Shown piece by piece: positions 19,565-29,000 of a DNA stretch of 39,355 bases. The stretch covers positions 1-39,355 of the forward strand of contig JADHUC010000082.1 of NCBI GenBank assembly GCA_016784735.1. The letters are read 5' to 3'. A model generated the notes under the pieces. That model saw nothing but the letters and a program-made list of their open reading frames with translations. It had not been told where the DNA came from and did no database searches. The position numbers and the translations under genes were made by a program. Position 1 is the first letter of the stretch; the number at the start of each line of letters is the position of its first letter. Source of the stretch: Pirellulaceae bacterium (GTDB taxonomy: Bacteria > Planctomycetota > Planctomycetia > Pirellulales > Pirellulaceae).

Positions 19565-19727
19565 TATCCCCGTCGATTTCCACCTGACAATCAACTCGCG
19601 ACATCCGCGGATCATTGATCTGCGTATTGCTCGCTTGACCTCGACCGATGACCAGACGCTGGCCATTTTCGAGTGGAAAACTGCGGCCCGCGTCCGGGCC
19701 GGCGATCACGATAAGTTCGCGTTGCAT
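19565..19727 (-). pseudogene. 5'-end remnant of a second FHA-kinase gene
   Basis: From the ATG at 19727, with GGAGAT upstream, the frame encodes an FHA start closely matching the intact gene at 19247 (IVIAGPDAGRSFPLENGQRL, IGRGQASNTQINDPRMSRV). Similarity ends abruptly near 19565, about 54 residues in, before the FHA fold is complete. The frame then runs 37 unrelated residues to a stop at 19452. The conserved His of the SxxH motif is Asp here. Because the start signals are intact, a short peptide could still be made, but it cannot be a working FHA domain. Confidence 0.75.
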
Positions 19728-19766
19728 GGGTATCTCCTCGTCACGAAAGAACGTTCCCTGAGGAGA

Positions 19767-19803
19767 TAAGCGTCAGACGCAGGCGAGATAGGCGCGCAGA
19801 ATT
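19767..19803 (-). promoter_or_regulatory. Shared 37-bp leader element, copy C (upstream of the FHA remnant)
   Basis: On the minus strand it reads ATTCTGCGCGCCTATCTCG, then GCGTCTGACGCTTA. It is the most diverged of the three copies, yet the GCGT/ACGC arms are intact around a changed centre. It sits 39 nt before the remnant's ATG, farther than in copies A and B. No clear copy precedes the intact FHA gene. Confidence 0.4.
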
Positions 19804-19894
19804 AGAAGATTTTCAGAAAATCGCCGAACTGGCTCCGACGGACCATGATCTATCGGATCCAGGAAGGATCTTTGATTGTGCGAGCGTGAGCCGA

Positions 19895-20599
19895 TCAGGG
19901 TTTCGCGGCCGGCTTCTTCTTTCTCTGCGGCTCGGGCGGGAAGAGATCTTTTTGGACGAAGATCGCAATGAAGTGGTACGTACCGGTGATCAACTCGCAG
20001 CGGACCTGAATCCAGCCGGCTTCTTCGGCCTGCTGGGCGAGCTTGCCCGGTGCCCAGGCGTGTTCCTTGCTTCGTCCGGTGGCCAGTCCGGCATATTTTT
20101 CGATCACGCAGACGCGGCCGGTGGGCTTGATGACCTTGTGCAGGTGGCGCATGTAGTCGACGTGGCCCTCTTTGGGCAGATGGTGATAGGCCTTGGATAT
20201 GAAGGCCAGGTCGCAGGAGTCGTCTGGCAGGCCCGTACCGTCGGTGGGACATAGGTAGGGTTTGATTTGTGGCACCTTGGCGTACTGCTCTTTCATCTTG
20301 TCGACTTTCTTCTGATCGACCTCCGATGCGTGAATCGCGCCTTTGTCGCCAACGAGCGGGGCCATCCGTTCCGACCACCATCCGTCGCCCGCCCCGATGT
20401 CCACGACGACATCGCCGGGCTTCAGATCCAGTTCCTTGAGTACATATTCGGCCTTCTCTCGGTACGGGTACCCGCCGCCGCCCGTGCAGGCGTGTTGTTT
20501 CGCATCGGCAACTCGCGTACTCCCGGTGGAATCAGCATATGCCACTGTTGGCGCGATGATCAGCACTATCAGGACGAGCAATCGAAGAAGCTTGCACAT
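19895..20599 (-). CDS. Exported class I SAM-dependent methyltransferase-like protein
   Basis: This 234-residue protein starts at the ATG at 20599, with CGGAG 7 nt upstream; an upstream in-frame start would overlap the preceding gene. It begins with a signal peptide (LLRLLVLIVLIIAPTVAYA). The Rossmann methyltransferase core has motif I VDIGAGDGWW (Asp67), an acidic HASEVD strand, and a CDLAFISKAYHHL motif IV region. The Lys/Pro-rich tail is unusual. It follows the P1-peptidase gene by 32 nt, so the two are probably one operon. Predicted export is odd for an enzyme that needs cytosolic SAM. It could act in an internal membrane compartment, be anchored by an uncleaved helix, or use the fold for something else. 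The substrate is unknown. Confidence 0.8.
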   Translation of the reverse strand: MCKLLRLLVLIVLIIAPTVAYADSTGSTRVADAKQHACTGGGGYPYREKAEYVLKELDLKPGDVVVDIGAGDGWWSERMAPLVGDKGAIHASEVDQKKVDKMKEQYAKVPQIKPYLCPTDGTGLPDDSCDLAFISKAYHHLPKEGHVDYMRHLHKVIKPTGRVCVIEKYAGLATGRSKEHAWAPGKLAQQAEEAGWIQVRCELITGTYHFIAIFVQKDLFPPEPQRKKKPAAKP

Positions 20600-20631
20600 A
20601 GTTGAACTCCGTATTCTGGTTCTCGGGTCGA

Positions 20632-21834
20632 TCAATGGTCCTTCGCTTGGATGGCTCCATATTGTTTGCAGATTTCGACAAAGCGATCAATGGGTAGCGC
20701 CTCGCTGGTGTGCCCCCGATATCCGGTCACGGTCGTGGCTTTGAGCAGGCTGTTGATCACAGCCTCCTCGACAGCCTCACGCGTCGCCTGAAACAAGGGT
20801 GAAAGCGCCTCGTCGCGCAGAAGCTGAACGGTGCGCGTCCGGCTGGGAGACTGATGGGAAACGCGCACGGCTCGATTCGTCGAAAAGGCGATAACGTAAT
20901 CGCCGCTGCCATGCGTCATGGGCGAACCTACGGCTGCCAGTCCCAGCAGTGCACGGCGAGCCACTCGGGTCAACTGGCGCGCATCCAGTGGCGCGTCGGT
21001 GGCCACGACGATCATGCACGAGCCGCGCTCGGATGATTTGTCGGCAACGTGCTCTTTCAAGTAGTACCGTCCGAGTTCTTTGCCGACCGGCGCACCGCCC
21101 ACTGTCAAGATGCCGCTAAAGTTCGTCTGGACAAGCACGCCGACCGTGTATCCGCCCAACGATTCAGGCATGCGCCGCGAAGCGGTGCCGATACCGCCTT
21201 TCCAGCCCAAACATCGTGCTCCGGTTCCGGCGCCGACACAACCTTCGGCCACGGGACCGCCTCCTGCCGACGCAATTGCTTTCAGTACATCCTGCTCGGT
21301 CACCCGCCGTCGTCGGATGTCGTTCAGATACCCGTCGTTCGTTTCTCCGGCAACCGGATTCACGGACCGGACGTCTTCATTCCCCTCCAGGCCAAGTGTG
21401 TAGCCGACCAGTGCATCGGCCGCGGTGAAGACGGACAGCGTGTTCGTCAGGACCACGGGCGTCTCCAGCACACCCAGCTCATTGACTTGCGTCGATCCGA
21501 TCAGTTTGCCGAACCCGTTTCCCACGACGATCGCGGCCGGCACCTTTTGCTGAAACAGATCTCCGTCGTGCGGCAAGATCGCCGTCACCCCGGTACGGAC
21601 ATCGTTGCCTTCGACCAGCGTCTGGTGTCCCACCAGCACGCCGTCCACGTCGGTAATGGCGTTCAGCGGACCGGTTGGCAGAACGCCGATCACCAATCCG
21701 ATATCACGCGCGCGGGGTCGGTCGGCTTCGTGCCCGGTGATCGCGGGGCGAGCGTCCTGAGCCACGGCCTGATTACAGAAGGCATGCAGTCCCAGGATCA
21801 TCAAAATGGTGGCCGATGATACTGGGAACGTCAC
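20632..21834 (-). CDS. P1-family peptidase (DmpA/BapA-type aminopeptidase), exported
   Basis: The 400-residue protein starts at the GTG at 21834, with CGGAG 7 nt upstream, and begins with a signal peptide ending near AVAQD. The body matches the DmpA / beta-aminopeptidase family: NAITDVDGVLVGH, the substrate-loop glycine run GAGTGARCLGWKGGIGTAS, and the self-cleavage site G271-S272 in RGSCMIVVATDAPL. In this N-terminal-nucleophile family the precursor cuts itself before the Ser, which becomes the catalytic N-terminus. It would trim D- or beta-amino-acid peptides or amides in the periplasm. It is the first gene of a likely two-gene operon with the exported methyltransferase-like protein. Confidence 0.88.
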   Translation of the reverse strand: MTFPVSSATILMILGLHAFCNQAVAQDARPAITGHEADRPRARDIGLVIGVLPTGPLNAITDVDGVLVGHQTLVEGNDVRTGVTAILPHDGDLFQQKVPAAIVVGNGFGKLIGSTQVNELGVLETPVVLTNTLSVFTAADALVGYTLGLEGNEDVRSVNPVAGETNDGYLNDIRRRRVTEQDVLKAIASAGGGPVAEGCVGAGTGARCLGWKGGIGTASRRMPESLGGYTVGVLVQTNFSGILTVGGAPVGKELGRYYLKEHVADKSSERGSCMIVVATDAPLDARQLTRVARRALLGLAAVGSPMTHGSGDYVIAFSTNRAVRVSHQSPSRTRTVQLLRDEALSPLFQATREAVEEAVINSLLKATTVTGYRGHTSEALPIDRFVEICKQYGAIQAKDH

Positions 21835-22216
21835 GGATCGACTCCGATGGTGAAAGGACGGTTAGCGAAGCGAAACTTGGCGCGGCCTCCGGCCGCAAAC
21901 AAAACATCCGGATTCTGAACAGGAGGCAACAGAGTCAACAGAGGCTGAAACCACCCTCTGTTCTCTCGGTTACCTCCTGTTCAAGAATTGCGCGCAGGAT
22001 GCACGAATTCTGACTGTTTGCAGAACCGAGAGACCGAGTTGATGCGTCCAGAGCCACTAGGCTTGGCTGCAACGCTGATCAGCTTAACGGATGCGCCGCT
22101 CACTGCAAACGGCCTCGGCTATTTGCCCCACGGATTCAGGACAACCACGGATTTGGAGGAGAAGCGTGCGGCCTCAGAGTAGACGCTCTTCAGCCGAACC
22201 ATAGTCTGGCGTTCCG
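21835..22216. other. Intergenic region with one repeat
   Basis: No gene is seen. The region lies downstream of the rhodanese gene and upstream of the P1-peptidase gene, both on the minus strand, so it should hold the P1-peptidase promoter. It contains the repeat at 21916-21983. Confidence 0.55.
21916..21983. repeat. GAACAGGAGGCAACAGAG inverted repeat, copy c
   Basis: Begins TGAACAGGAGGCAACAGAG and ends GGTTACCTCCTGTTCA, giving an imperfect hairpin with a central CAACAGAGG/CCTCTGTT pairing. It is the most complete of the three copies in the window. Confidence 0.65.
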
Positions 22217-23125
22217 CTATTGTGCGGCTGGCTTCGTCTTCTTCGTTGGCACATCGACGGGCGTGTCGTCGGCGTTGCCCCATTCGCTCCATCCGCGATA
22301 GTAGTTGCGGATGTCGCTTGCTCCCATCAATTCCATGGCGAAAGCCATGACCGAGGCCCGGCCGCCCGATTGACAATGAGTGGCCGATGGCCGTTCGAGA
22401 TCGACGCCCGCTTCGTCAAAGAGCTGGCGCAGTTCGTTGGGGCTCTTGAATCGGTGCGTTTCCTGGTCGATCACGTCTTTCCATTCCAGGTGTTTCGCTC
22501 CGGGAATGGCGCCGCCTCGCTTGTTGTCCCGCTTTTCGATCCCACAAAACTCGCCTTCCGAACGCGTGTCGACGATCTGGATGCTGTTTCGTTCAAGCAA
22601 CGCGAGTAGCTGCGTCTTGGTAGTCAGTCGCTTGACGCGAGGTACCGCCGTGAATCCGGCTGATGAGACCACTCCAACGACTTCGGCGGTTGTGGGGTAG
22701 CCCTTCGCCTTCCATGTCTTCCATCCACCGTCGAGCAGCCGAGCGTCCTTGACGCCCCAATACTGCAGTATCCACCAGATCCTTGCGGCATCCTTCATCG
22801 CATTGTCGTCGTATACCACGACTTTCGACGAACCGCTGATACCCAGCGATCCGATCCTCTTGCTCCAGCCATCTGCGTCCTTGCCATCGCCGAAAGCCGT
22901 TTTCCATGCATCGTGGTCCACTCGCAGTGCCCCTGGCAGGTGTTCACGCCGGTATTGCTCCTCCTTACGCACATCCAAGATGACGAACTGTTTGGCGACA
23001 TCCGGCTTGGCGAGTTTCGCCGGTCCCAACAGAAGATCAGGGCGAGGGTACGATTGCTCGTCGCCCGCCGACGCATTCCCGGTCCACAACGCTGCCGCGA
23101 CGACATGAAGTAAAACGATTCTCAC
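22217..23125 (-). CDS. Exported tandem-rhodanese sulfurtransferase
   Basis: This 302-residue protein starts at the GTG at 23125, with GAGGGAC about 9 nt upstream, and has a signal peptide cleaved near NASAG. Two rhodanese domains follow: an N-terminal inactive one (about 25-150, FVILDVRKEEQYRREHLPGA) and a C-terminal one (about 165-290, QIVDTRSEGEF). The second has the active loop HCQSGGRAS with Cys251, the residue that carries the persulfide sulfur. The layout fits thiosulfate or 3-mercaptopyruvate sulfurtransferases, and the exact donor cannot be read from the loop. It ends with a Lys-rich tail. It is divergent from the GH2 gene across 150 bp. Confidence 0.9.
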   Translation of the reverse strand: MRIVLLHVVAAALWTGNASAGDEQSYPRPDLLLGPAKLAKPDVAKQFVILDVRKEEQYRREHLPGALRVDHDAWKTAFGDGKDADGWSKRIGSLGISGSSKVVVYDDNAMKDAARIWWILQYWGVKDARLLDGGWKTWKAKGYPTTAEVVGVVSSAGFTAVPRVKRLTTKTQLLALLERNSIQIVDTRSEGEFCGIEKRDNKRGGAIPGAKHLEWKDVIDQETHRFKSPNELRQLFDEAGVDLERPSATHCQSGGRASVMAFAMELMGASDIRNYYRGWSEWGNADDTPVDVPTKKTKPAAQ

Positions 23126-23275
23126 GATCTTTGTCCCTCTGCTGTCAGAAAATGTGCCTGTCCGCCAGGTAACTTCGTGCAGGATACTCCACCAACGATT
23201 GTTCCAAGGGTATGCTAACCGCAGAGGAAATCGGGGCGCAACGTGAGTGAAAGCAGAGATACGGGAGAACGAATC

Positions 23276-25960
23276 ATGAGAATCCTGATCGTGGCGGCCG
23301 TGTTGGTGCTGGGCGCTGGCCAGACCGTACTGGGGTTGGAAGGCCGGCGAGCGGATTCCATTCTGCTAAGTGGCGAATGGAAATTCGCGCTGGGCACGGG
23401 AGACGAACAAGTTCACGCGTTAGAGAGCCAAGCGAAACTCGAGTGGCGAACGGTCTCGTTGCCCGGCCGATTCGTCCAGTGGGACCAGCACACGGCGACC
23501 AGTATCCGTTTTGTATGGGTCCGAAGGACATTCGACGTGTCCGAATCCCAGACAGATCGGCTGGCCGTTTTGCGATGGAATCGCATTGACTACGGCGCCA
23601 CGGCGTTCGTCAACGGACGTGAGGTCGGCCACAACGAACCCACGGGACCGTATCACGTCATCCTTCCAAGCGGCGTGCTCAAACTTGGCGAGAATGAAAT
23701 CGTGCTCAAGATACCGGGCGCCGCCGGCGTGCGACGGTCGAAAAGCGGTCAATTCATGTTCCCGGCGGGATTGATTTGGGGACCATCGCGGCCTCGGATG
23801 CCGTCGGTGACCGACGACGTGTGGATCGACTTCGCGGACCAAGCGTACGTGAAATGGGTGCTGGCGATACCGGACCCGGCAGGCAGTCGTGTACGAATCC
23901 GCGTGACGCCTATCGGTATTGAACGCCTGGATGACCTGAAAATCGTCGCCGAAGTGCGACCTTGGCCAGAGGGCGGCGTGATGGGCTCGGGCGATACTCG
24001 GGCCCGTTGTATCCCAACGCGTGATCCACTCGGCGGCGAAAGATTCCATATGGATATCCCCATGCCGGACTTCAAGCCATGGACGCCCCAGGACTGCAAC
24101 CTTTACTCGGCCGAGGTGAAACTCCTGCGCGGCGAAGACGTCCTTGACATGGTGAACGTCCGATTCGGTATGCGTGAAATCAAGGTTGTTGGTGGCGACT
24201 ACAAACTGAATGGACGGACGCTTTGGTTGCGCGGGTCGAATCTCGTCCACGAATGGGACTGGGCCGATATCATCACCGGCAAGGAAGAGGCTTACTTGGT
24301 CACCGAGGCCAGAGAAATGAGTATGAACGCCTTCCGCACGCACACTCAGCCACCGCCAAAGCTGTGGGCCGACGTCTGCGACGAACACGGGACGATGATC
24401 CTGGCCGAGTTCCCCGTGCTGTACAACTACCGAAACCACCGCTACACGCCCGAGGAATGGGAGGTCTTTCACCGCAACGCCCTGACCGACACGGCCGGAT
24501 GGATGGCTCGGCTGTGGAACCATCCGTCGGTCGTCATGTGGGTTCTGTCGAACGAATCGCGAAACGACAACGAGTGGGAAGCCGGGCCGTTTCGCGATTT
24601 TGCCGTCGACCTGGATCCGACTCGGCCGACCATGCGAACCGGGACCACGGGCACCAAGACAAACTACGATGTCCATACTTGTGGCAACACCAACCACTGG
24701 ACACACGAAGGCCAAATGCACACCGTGATCGACGGGTGGTTTCAACAGGCCGGCGATCGCACGGTGACCAACAGCGAGTACATGAACATCTTCAACCGGC
24801 CGCAGTGCCAGTGGACGGGCAACGACGATGTCCAGGCCGATCGCTTGGCCTATGCGCAGCTTGGCATGGAACACACCGAGGTGATGCGCCGAGCCCGCGT
24901 GGACGCCATATTGCCGTACATGTACGCGGGCTGGACCAGGACTCGACGCGGTGAAGTCTGGAAAGCGGGCTATGCCCAACCGGTATCCGCCTGCTGGCAC
25001 AGTGCTCTGTCTCCGGTACTGGCCAGCCTGGACCTGTTCGACGCCAACTATCTGGTTGGCCAGCGGGTGACTACGGACCTCTACCTGATCAACGATTCGT
25101 GGGACGACGCCGAGATTCACGTCGACGTGCTGCTCACCAAAGAAAGCCCAGAGTTCATTCCCGAAGCCGAGTGTTTTGAAGAGCCGCTGGCCAAATGGAG
25201 TTTCGATTATTCGATCGAGGCGGATACGCTCCGTAAGACATCCGTCACGTGGACTTTACCGGATGACGAGGGGGCCTATTGGCTGACCGCACACACGACC
25301 GGCGTCGCCGGTCGCCCCGTGCTCAGCCAACGATTCGTCCGCGCCGTCACGCTGCCCGAGGTGCCCGATTCGGCCAAGGACCGCACAATCGTCGTGCTTG
25401 GCGGTGACGCTACCAGTACCGCCTACTTCAAGAGCAAGGGGCTGACCACTTCCACAAGCCTAGAAGACCTCTCGCCGCGAAAGCACGTCGTGCTCGTGTG
25501 GAATCCGGCTCATCTATCGAAGGACGAGCGACAGTCGGCCAACGGACTGTGCCGGTTTGCCGCCGCCGGAGGTCGAGTGGTCGTGATGTCGGCCGAGAAT
25601 TGGAACTGGAACGAACTCTGTGATGTCAAAGTCGGCCGAACGGGCGGTTCGCGAGTCTTCGCGTACCATGATGTCACACACCCGTTGCTGCGCGGCGTCG
25701 ATCGGGAATGCCTGAAGCGCTGGAACGGCCTGCCCGGCACGGTAGCCGTCGCGTGCATCGAGGGATCGGCGGTAGAAACGGGCAAGAAGATCCTCTGGGT
25801 CCGCGAGCCAAAGCATACGGTCGTGGCAGAAGTGACCGCTGCGACGGGCGATGGCTCCGTGCTGTTCTCTCAGCTCGATCTCCGCCGCCACGTCCTCCGG
25901 TCGAATCCGAACTACGATCCAGTGGCAGATCGGATTCTGCTGAACATGCTAACTGAGTAG
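23276..25960 (+). CDS. Secreted glycoside hydrolase family 2-type enzyme with a C-terminal GATase-like domain
   Basis: The 894-residue protein starts at the ATG at 23276, with GGGAG 8 nt upstream; the GTG at 23243 has a poorer site and delays the signal peptide (ILIVAAVLVLGAGQTVLG). It has an N-terminal sugar-binding-type jelly roll (about 25-190), an Ig-like domain, and a TIM barrel (about 300-560). The barrel has RLWNHPSVVMWVLSNES, where Glu427 fits the GH2 acid/base. Glu501 in TNSEYMN fits the nucleophile position, though the context differs from the usual SEYG or SEFG. The C-terminal 200 residues (TIVVLGGDA, AAGGRVVVMSAE) resemble a class I glutamine-amidotransferase-like fold. The substrate, such as a beta-galactoside, mannoside or glucuronide, cannot be assigned. 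The TAG stop is the first triplet of the inverted repeat at 25958. Confidence 0.85.
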   Translation: MRILIVAAVLVLGAGQTVLGLEGRRADSILLSGEWKFALGTGDEQVHALESQAKLEWRTVSLPGRFVQWDQHTATSIRFVWVRRTFDVSESQTDRLAVLRWNRIDYGATAFVNGREVGHNEPTGPYHVILPSGVLKLGENEIVLKIPGAAGVRRSKSGQFMFPAGLIWGPSRPRMPSVTDDVWIDFADQAYVKWVLAIPDPAGSRVRIRVTPIGIERLDDLKIVAEVRPWPEGGVMGSGDTRARCIPTRDPLGGERFHMDIPMPDFKPWTPQDCNLYSAEVKLLRGEDVLDMVNVRFGMREIKVVGGDYKLNGRTLWLRGSNLVHEWDWADIITGKEEAYLVTEAREMSMNAFRTHTQPPPKLWADVCDEHGTMILAEFPVLYNYRNHRYTPEEWEVFHRNALTDTAGWMARLWNHPSVVMWVLSNESRNDNEWEAGPFRDFAVDLDPTRPTMRTGTTGTKTNYDVHTCGNTNHWTHEGQMHTVIDGWFQQAGDRTVTNSEYMNIFNRPQCQWTGNDDVQADRLAYAQLGMEHTEVMRRARVDAILPYMYAGWTRTRRGEVWKAGYAQPVSACWHSALSPVLASLDLFDANYLVGQRVTTDLYLINDSWDDAEIHVDVLLTKESPEFIPEAECFEEPLAKWSFDYSIEADTLRKTSVTWTLPDDEGAYWLTAHTTGVAGRPVLSQRFVRAVTLPEVPDSAKDRTIVVLGGDATSTAYFKSKGLTTSTSLEDLSPRKHVVLVWNPAHLSKDERQSANGLCRFAAAGGRVVVMSAENWNWNELCDVKVGRTGGSRVFAYHDVTHPLLRGVDRECLKRWNGLPGTVAVACIEGSAVETGKKILWVREPKHTVVAEVTAATGDGSVLFSQLDLRRHVLRSNPNYDPVADRILLNMLTE

Positions 25961-26068
25961 GGTGGGCCAAGTCTTCGCGGGCCCACCGCTCAGTACTCAC
26001 TCCGTACTCCGTACTCAGTACTCAGCACTCACAACCCGGTGGGCCTGCGAAGACTTGGCCCACCCTAC
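25958..26068. repeat. 31-bp inverted repeat between convergent secreted-enzyme genes
   Basis: The arms 25958-25988 and 26038-26068 (beginning TAGGGTGGGCCAAGTCTTCG) are inverted copies with one mismatch. The 49-bp loop carries repeated GTACTCAGTACTC-like words. The left arm supplies the stop codon of the GH2 gene, and the right arm ends 12 bp before the stop of the convergent gene. It may be an inserted REP/MITE-like element or a bidirectional terminator. Confidence 0.8.
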
Positions 26069-26080
26069 GAAGATGCGCGA

Positions 26081-29000
26081 TCAGCGGTCGATCAGTAACA
26101 TGTCGGCCACGTCAAGTGGCAGTTCGACGGTCATGATGTCGCCCGAGAATGTCGGTCGTAAGCGGCCTTGTTCGACGCTGCGGACCGACGTGGCTTTCGG
26201 CAAGTCGTTGACTCTCACGACCAGATGCTGGATCGGCTGGCCTGTGAAGTTCATCAATGGCACTGCCAGGCGGGCAGGTTTGCCGGATTGGGCTGGCGTG
26301 TCGATTATGCTTGACTCGACCAGCGACTCGCTGCACTCCACGGGGCGAACTTCGGTGCCCCAGCGTTTTGGAATCCTGCCGATGCTCGAAGGCTGCGCCG
26401 CGCCTGTCGTTGCGCGATCGTCGATCACGCCACCGGGCAGGAAATCGTCGACGATCCGCATTCGCAGGCTGACGTCCATCGCAGTGGGCAGAAAGTGTCC
26501 AAAGGCTGCGTCGGTCGAGCCCCGGTCGGCGGGCAGGATCGGCAGGCCGCTCCTCAGATACGCCTGTCCGGGCAAAAAGCCGAACAGGTATACGTGTCCC
26601 TCGCCATGCGACTTGGTGATTACCGCCGGCTTGCCGTCCTTGAACACGCCCAGTACGCGACCGTCGCCGACTTCCAGACGCTGCTTCCAGACGATCACCG
26701 GGACGTCCTTGATACGCTTTGCGCCGCGGTAGTCGAAGACGCTCGGTGGCGTGAACTCTTCCAGGTTCCATGTTACGTAGTCCATCGGTTCGTACAGCGG
26801 CAGATCCTGCTTTGTGAGAAACGGGCGATTCTCTTCGAGCAAGTATTTCGATACCAGTTGTGGGTCGGTTTCGAGTTGCTGGTTCTTAACGCCATAGAAT
26901 TCGCCTGCCTGCGTGCTGGGCCGGTTGAACTCGTCAAGAAAACCTCCGCCACACAGGGCCAACGCCGTCCCTCCGCCCTCGACCCATTTGGCCAGCGCGG
27001 CCATTGCCTTCGAGTGCATCCATTGCTGTGTGACGTAGATTAATCGGTAGTCCTTGGCCAAGCCGTCAATCACGTCGTCTTCGCTCAAGAAATCGACGGG
27101 TACCTGGCTGTGCCGCAGCGCGTAGTAGATCGCCTTGCGCTCGTTGTTGTGCATGGCCAGGGTCGAGTTGGTCGAACCGGTCATTACGTCGTCCACGCTC
27201 GAAAGCAGCACACCCACTTTCGCCGTCCGCACTTTGCCGTCCATCACGTAATCTTCGAAGATACCCGCTTCATGGCTGCAGGCGTGGACCTGCCGCCACA
27301 TTGCCAGATCTTCGGTGGCAATGTAGTTCTCCGTCGTGCCCACGGCCAACGGCGATGCGCAGAAATAGTTGACCATCTTCGCCCCGTGGGCCACGGCCGT
27401 GTAGAACGACAAACGGAAGTCGCGCGGCGTATTGCCGGGCGAGTGCGGCATCACGTACATGTGGATTGGCATGTTGTGATACTTCGCCCCGGCGCGCAGG
27501 CCGGACGTCAAGTAGCCGGTGACCTGGACGCTGAACTCCGGAATCTGCCAGACATAGTCTTCGGACCACGGCATGGACATGGCTTTGATCTTGAACGGGC
27601 GCACATAGTCCATTTCGTTGATCAGGTAGTTGGCGTGCGGGGCGTAGTTCGCACCGGTCAACACGCCTTTGCCGGCGTAGTAAGCCGTGCCCTGAGCAAA
27701 CCGCCGTCCGCCTTTTTCTTTGGCGCAGATCTGCGAGTAGTAGTACAGCGGTTGTGCGCGGGCCGCGGCAACGGCTTGGGGCGGATCTCCGCGCTTGACG
27801 CTAACGAACTTGACCGGACCATTGAACTTCACGCCGCGGGATCGCAGCCAAGCCGCGAACTCTTCGTCGGTTACGGGATCCGATGGTAGGTGGATCTCGT
27901 CGCCGTAGCTGACGATGTGCAAATCCTTGAACCCGTCGGGACGCGCCGTTTCTCGCTTCTTGATCGCGTCGATCGCCGGGTCTCGCCAGTGCGCGACCAA
28001 CTCGCGTTTCTTGCCTTGTTGGCCGACCGCCGTGTTGTCGCCCAGGGCCCTCGCCAGCCGCTGGGCCTCGGGGAAGTGTTCGAGCGCGCGACTGAAGCCC
28101 AGGATGTGATACAGCAGGAAGCGTTTGGGGCTCGTTCCCTTGCGCGGGAACTTGGCCACCTCGGCGTTCAGCCAGTCCAACGCCTCTTTCTGCGTGCGAA
28201 TCTGCGGCAGCCAGTACCGCTCGGCAAGCACCTCGGCCATCGCTGCATTGGGAACGATGTTGCCGGGCATTTCGAACGTCGCAGGCGAGTAGCTACCCGT
28301 TGTGCCCTTGACCGTAATTGTCTTGATGGACTTTAGACCGCCGCGGCCATCGGGCATGGCGAACTCCATCGCCAAGTGCACGTCCTTCACCTTCCGGTCC
28401 GGGTACAATGCCTGCGGGTACCATTGGCAATTGTGCAACGTGTCGAGCACCGGTCCCAGGGGAATCCAACCGGACGACTGGCCGGGCTGCAGGTATTCAT
28501 CGTCGGGAACCGCGATCGGCGGCGGCTGATTGGGCCGGACGCGAGCTTCCGTATCCACGTACTTGGCTGCGTCAAGTTGCCGAGCGAGAAGCGAGGAATT
28601 CACGGCGCGCGATCTTGGGCCTTCGATCTTGTACGGCGTGGGACTGACCACGCGGCCAGTGCGCAGCACCGTCGTCGTTGGCCAGTCGCGCACGTGGATG
28701 TAGTACGGCGAGTGCTGACCGCCGGCGTACGGTGCCACGACCGGCGCACACGGTCCGAGGCCGTTCGGAGGGTTTGTAAAACGAACAAACAAATCGCCGT
28801 CCTGGACCAGCCAGCCGTCGTACTCCAGGTATCGGGCCTGTTTCTGAGCTTCCATACCCGCGCGATCGTTTGTCAGTACCACGACGTCAACGTTGCGTCG
28901 AGCCGCATTCATCCGCTGCTTAGGGCCGTCCTCTTGCGACGTGGCCACCAGCCGCAACGTCGCCGATCCGGCCGCCAGGCGCACCGAGCCGGGATGCTGC

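Noticed and set aside
19773-20381. Minus-strand open frame overlapping the methyltransferase-like gene in another frame
   Set aside because: It is a frame-shifted reading of the methyltransferase gene. The reading from 20599 has motif I and a signal peptide.
23420-25120. 566-codon minus-strand open frame inside the GH2 gene
   Set aside because: It is an antisense shadow of a high-GC gene. The plus-strand frame has a signal peptide and catalytic motifs, while this one has none.
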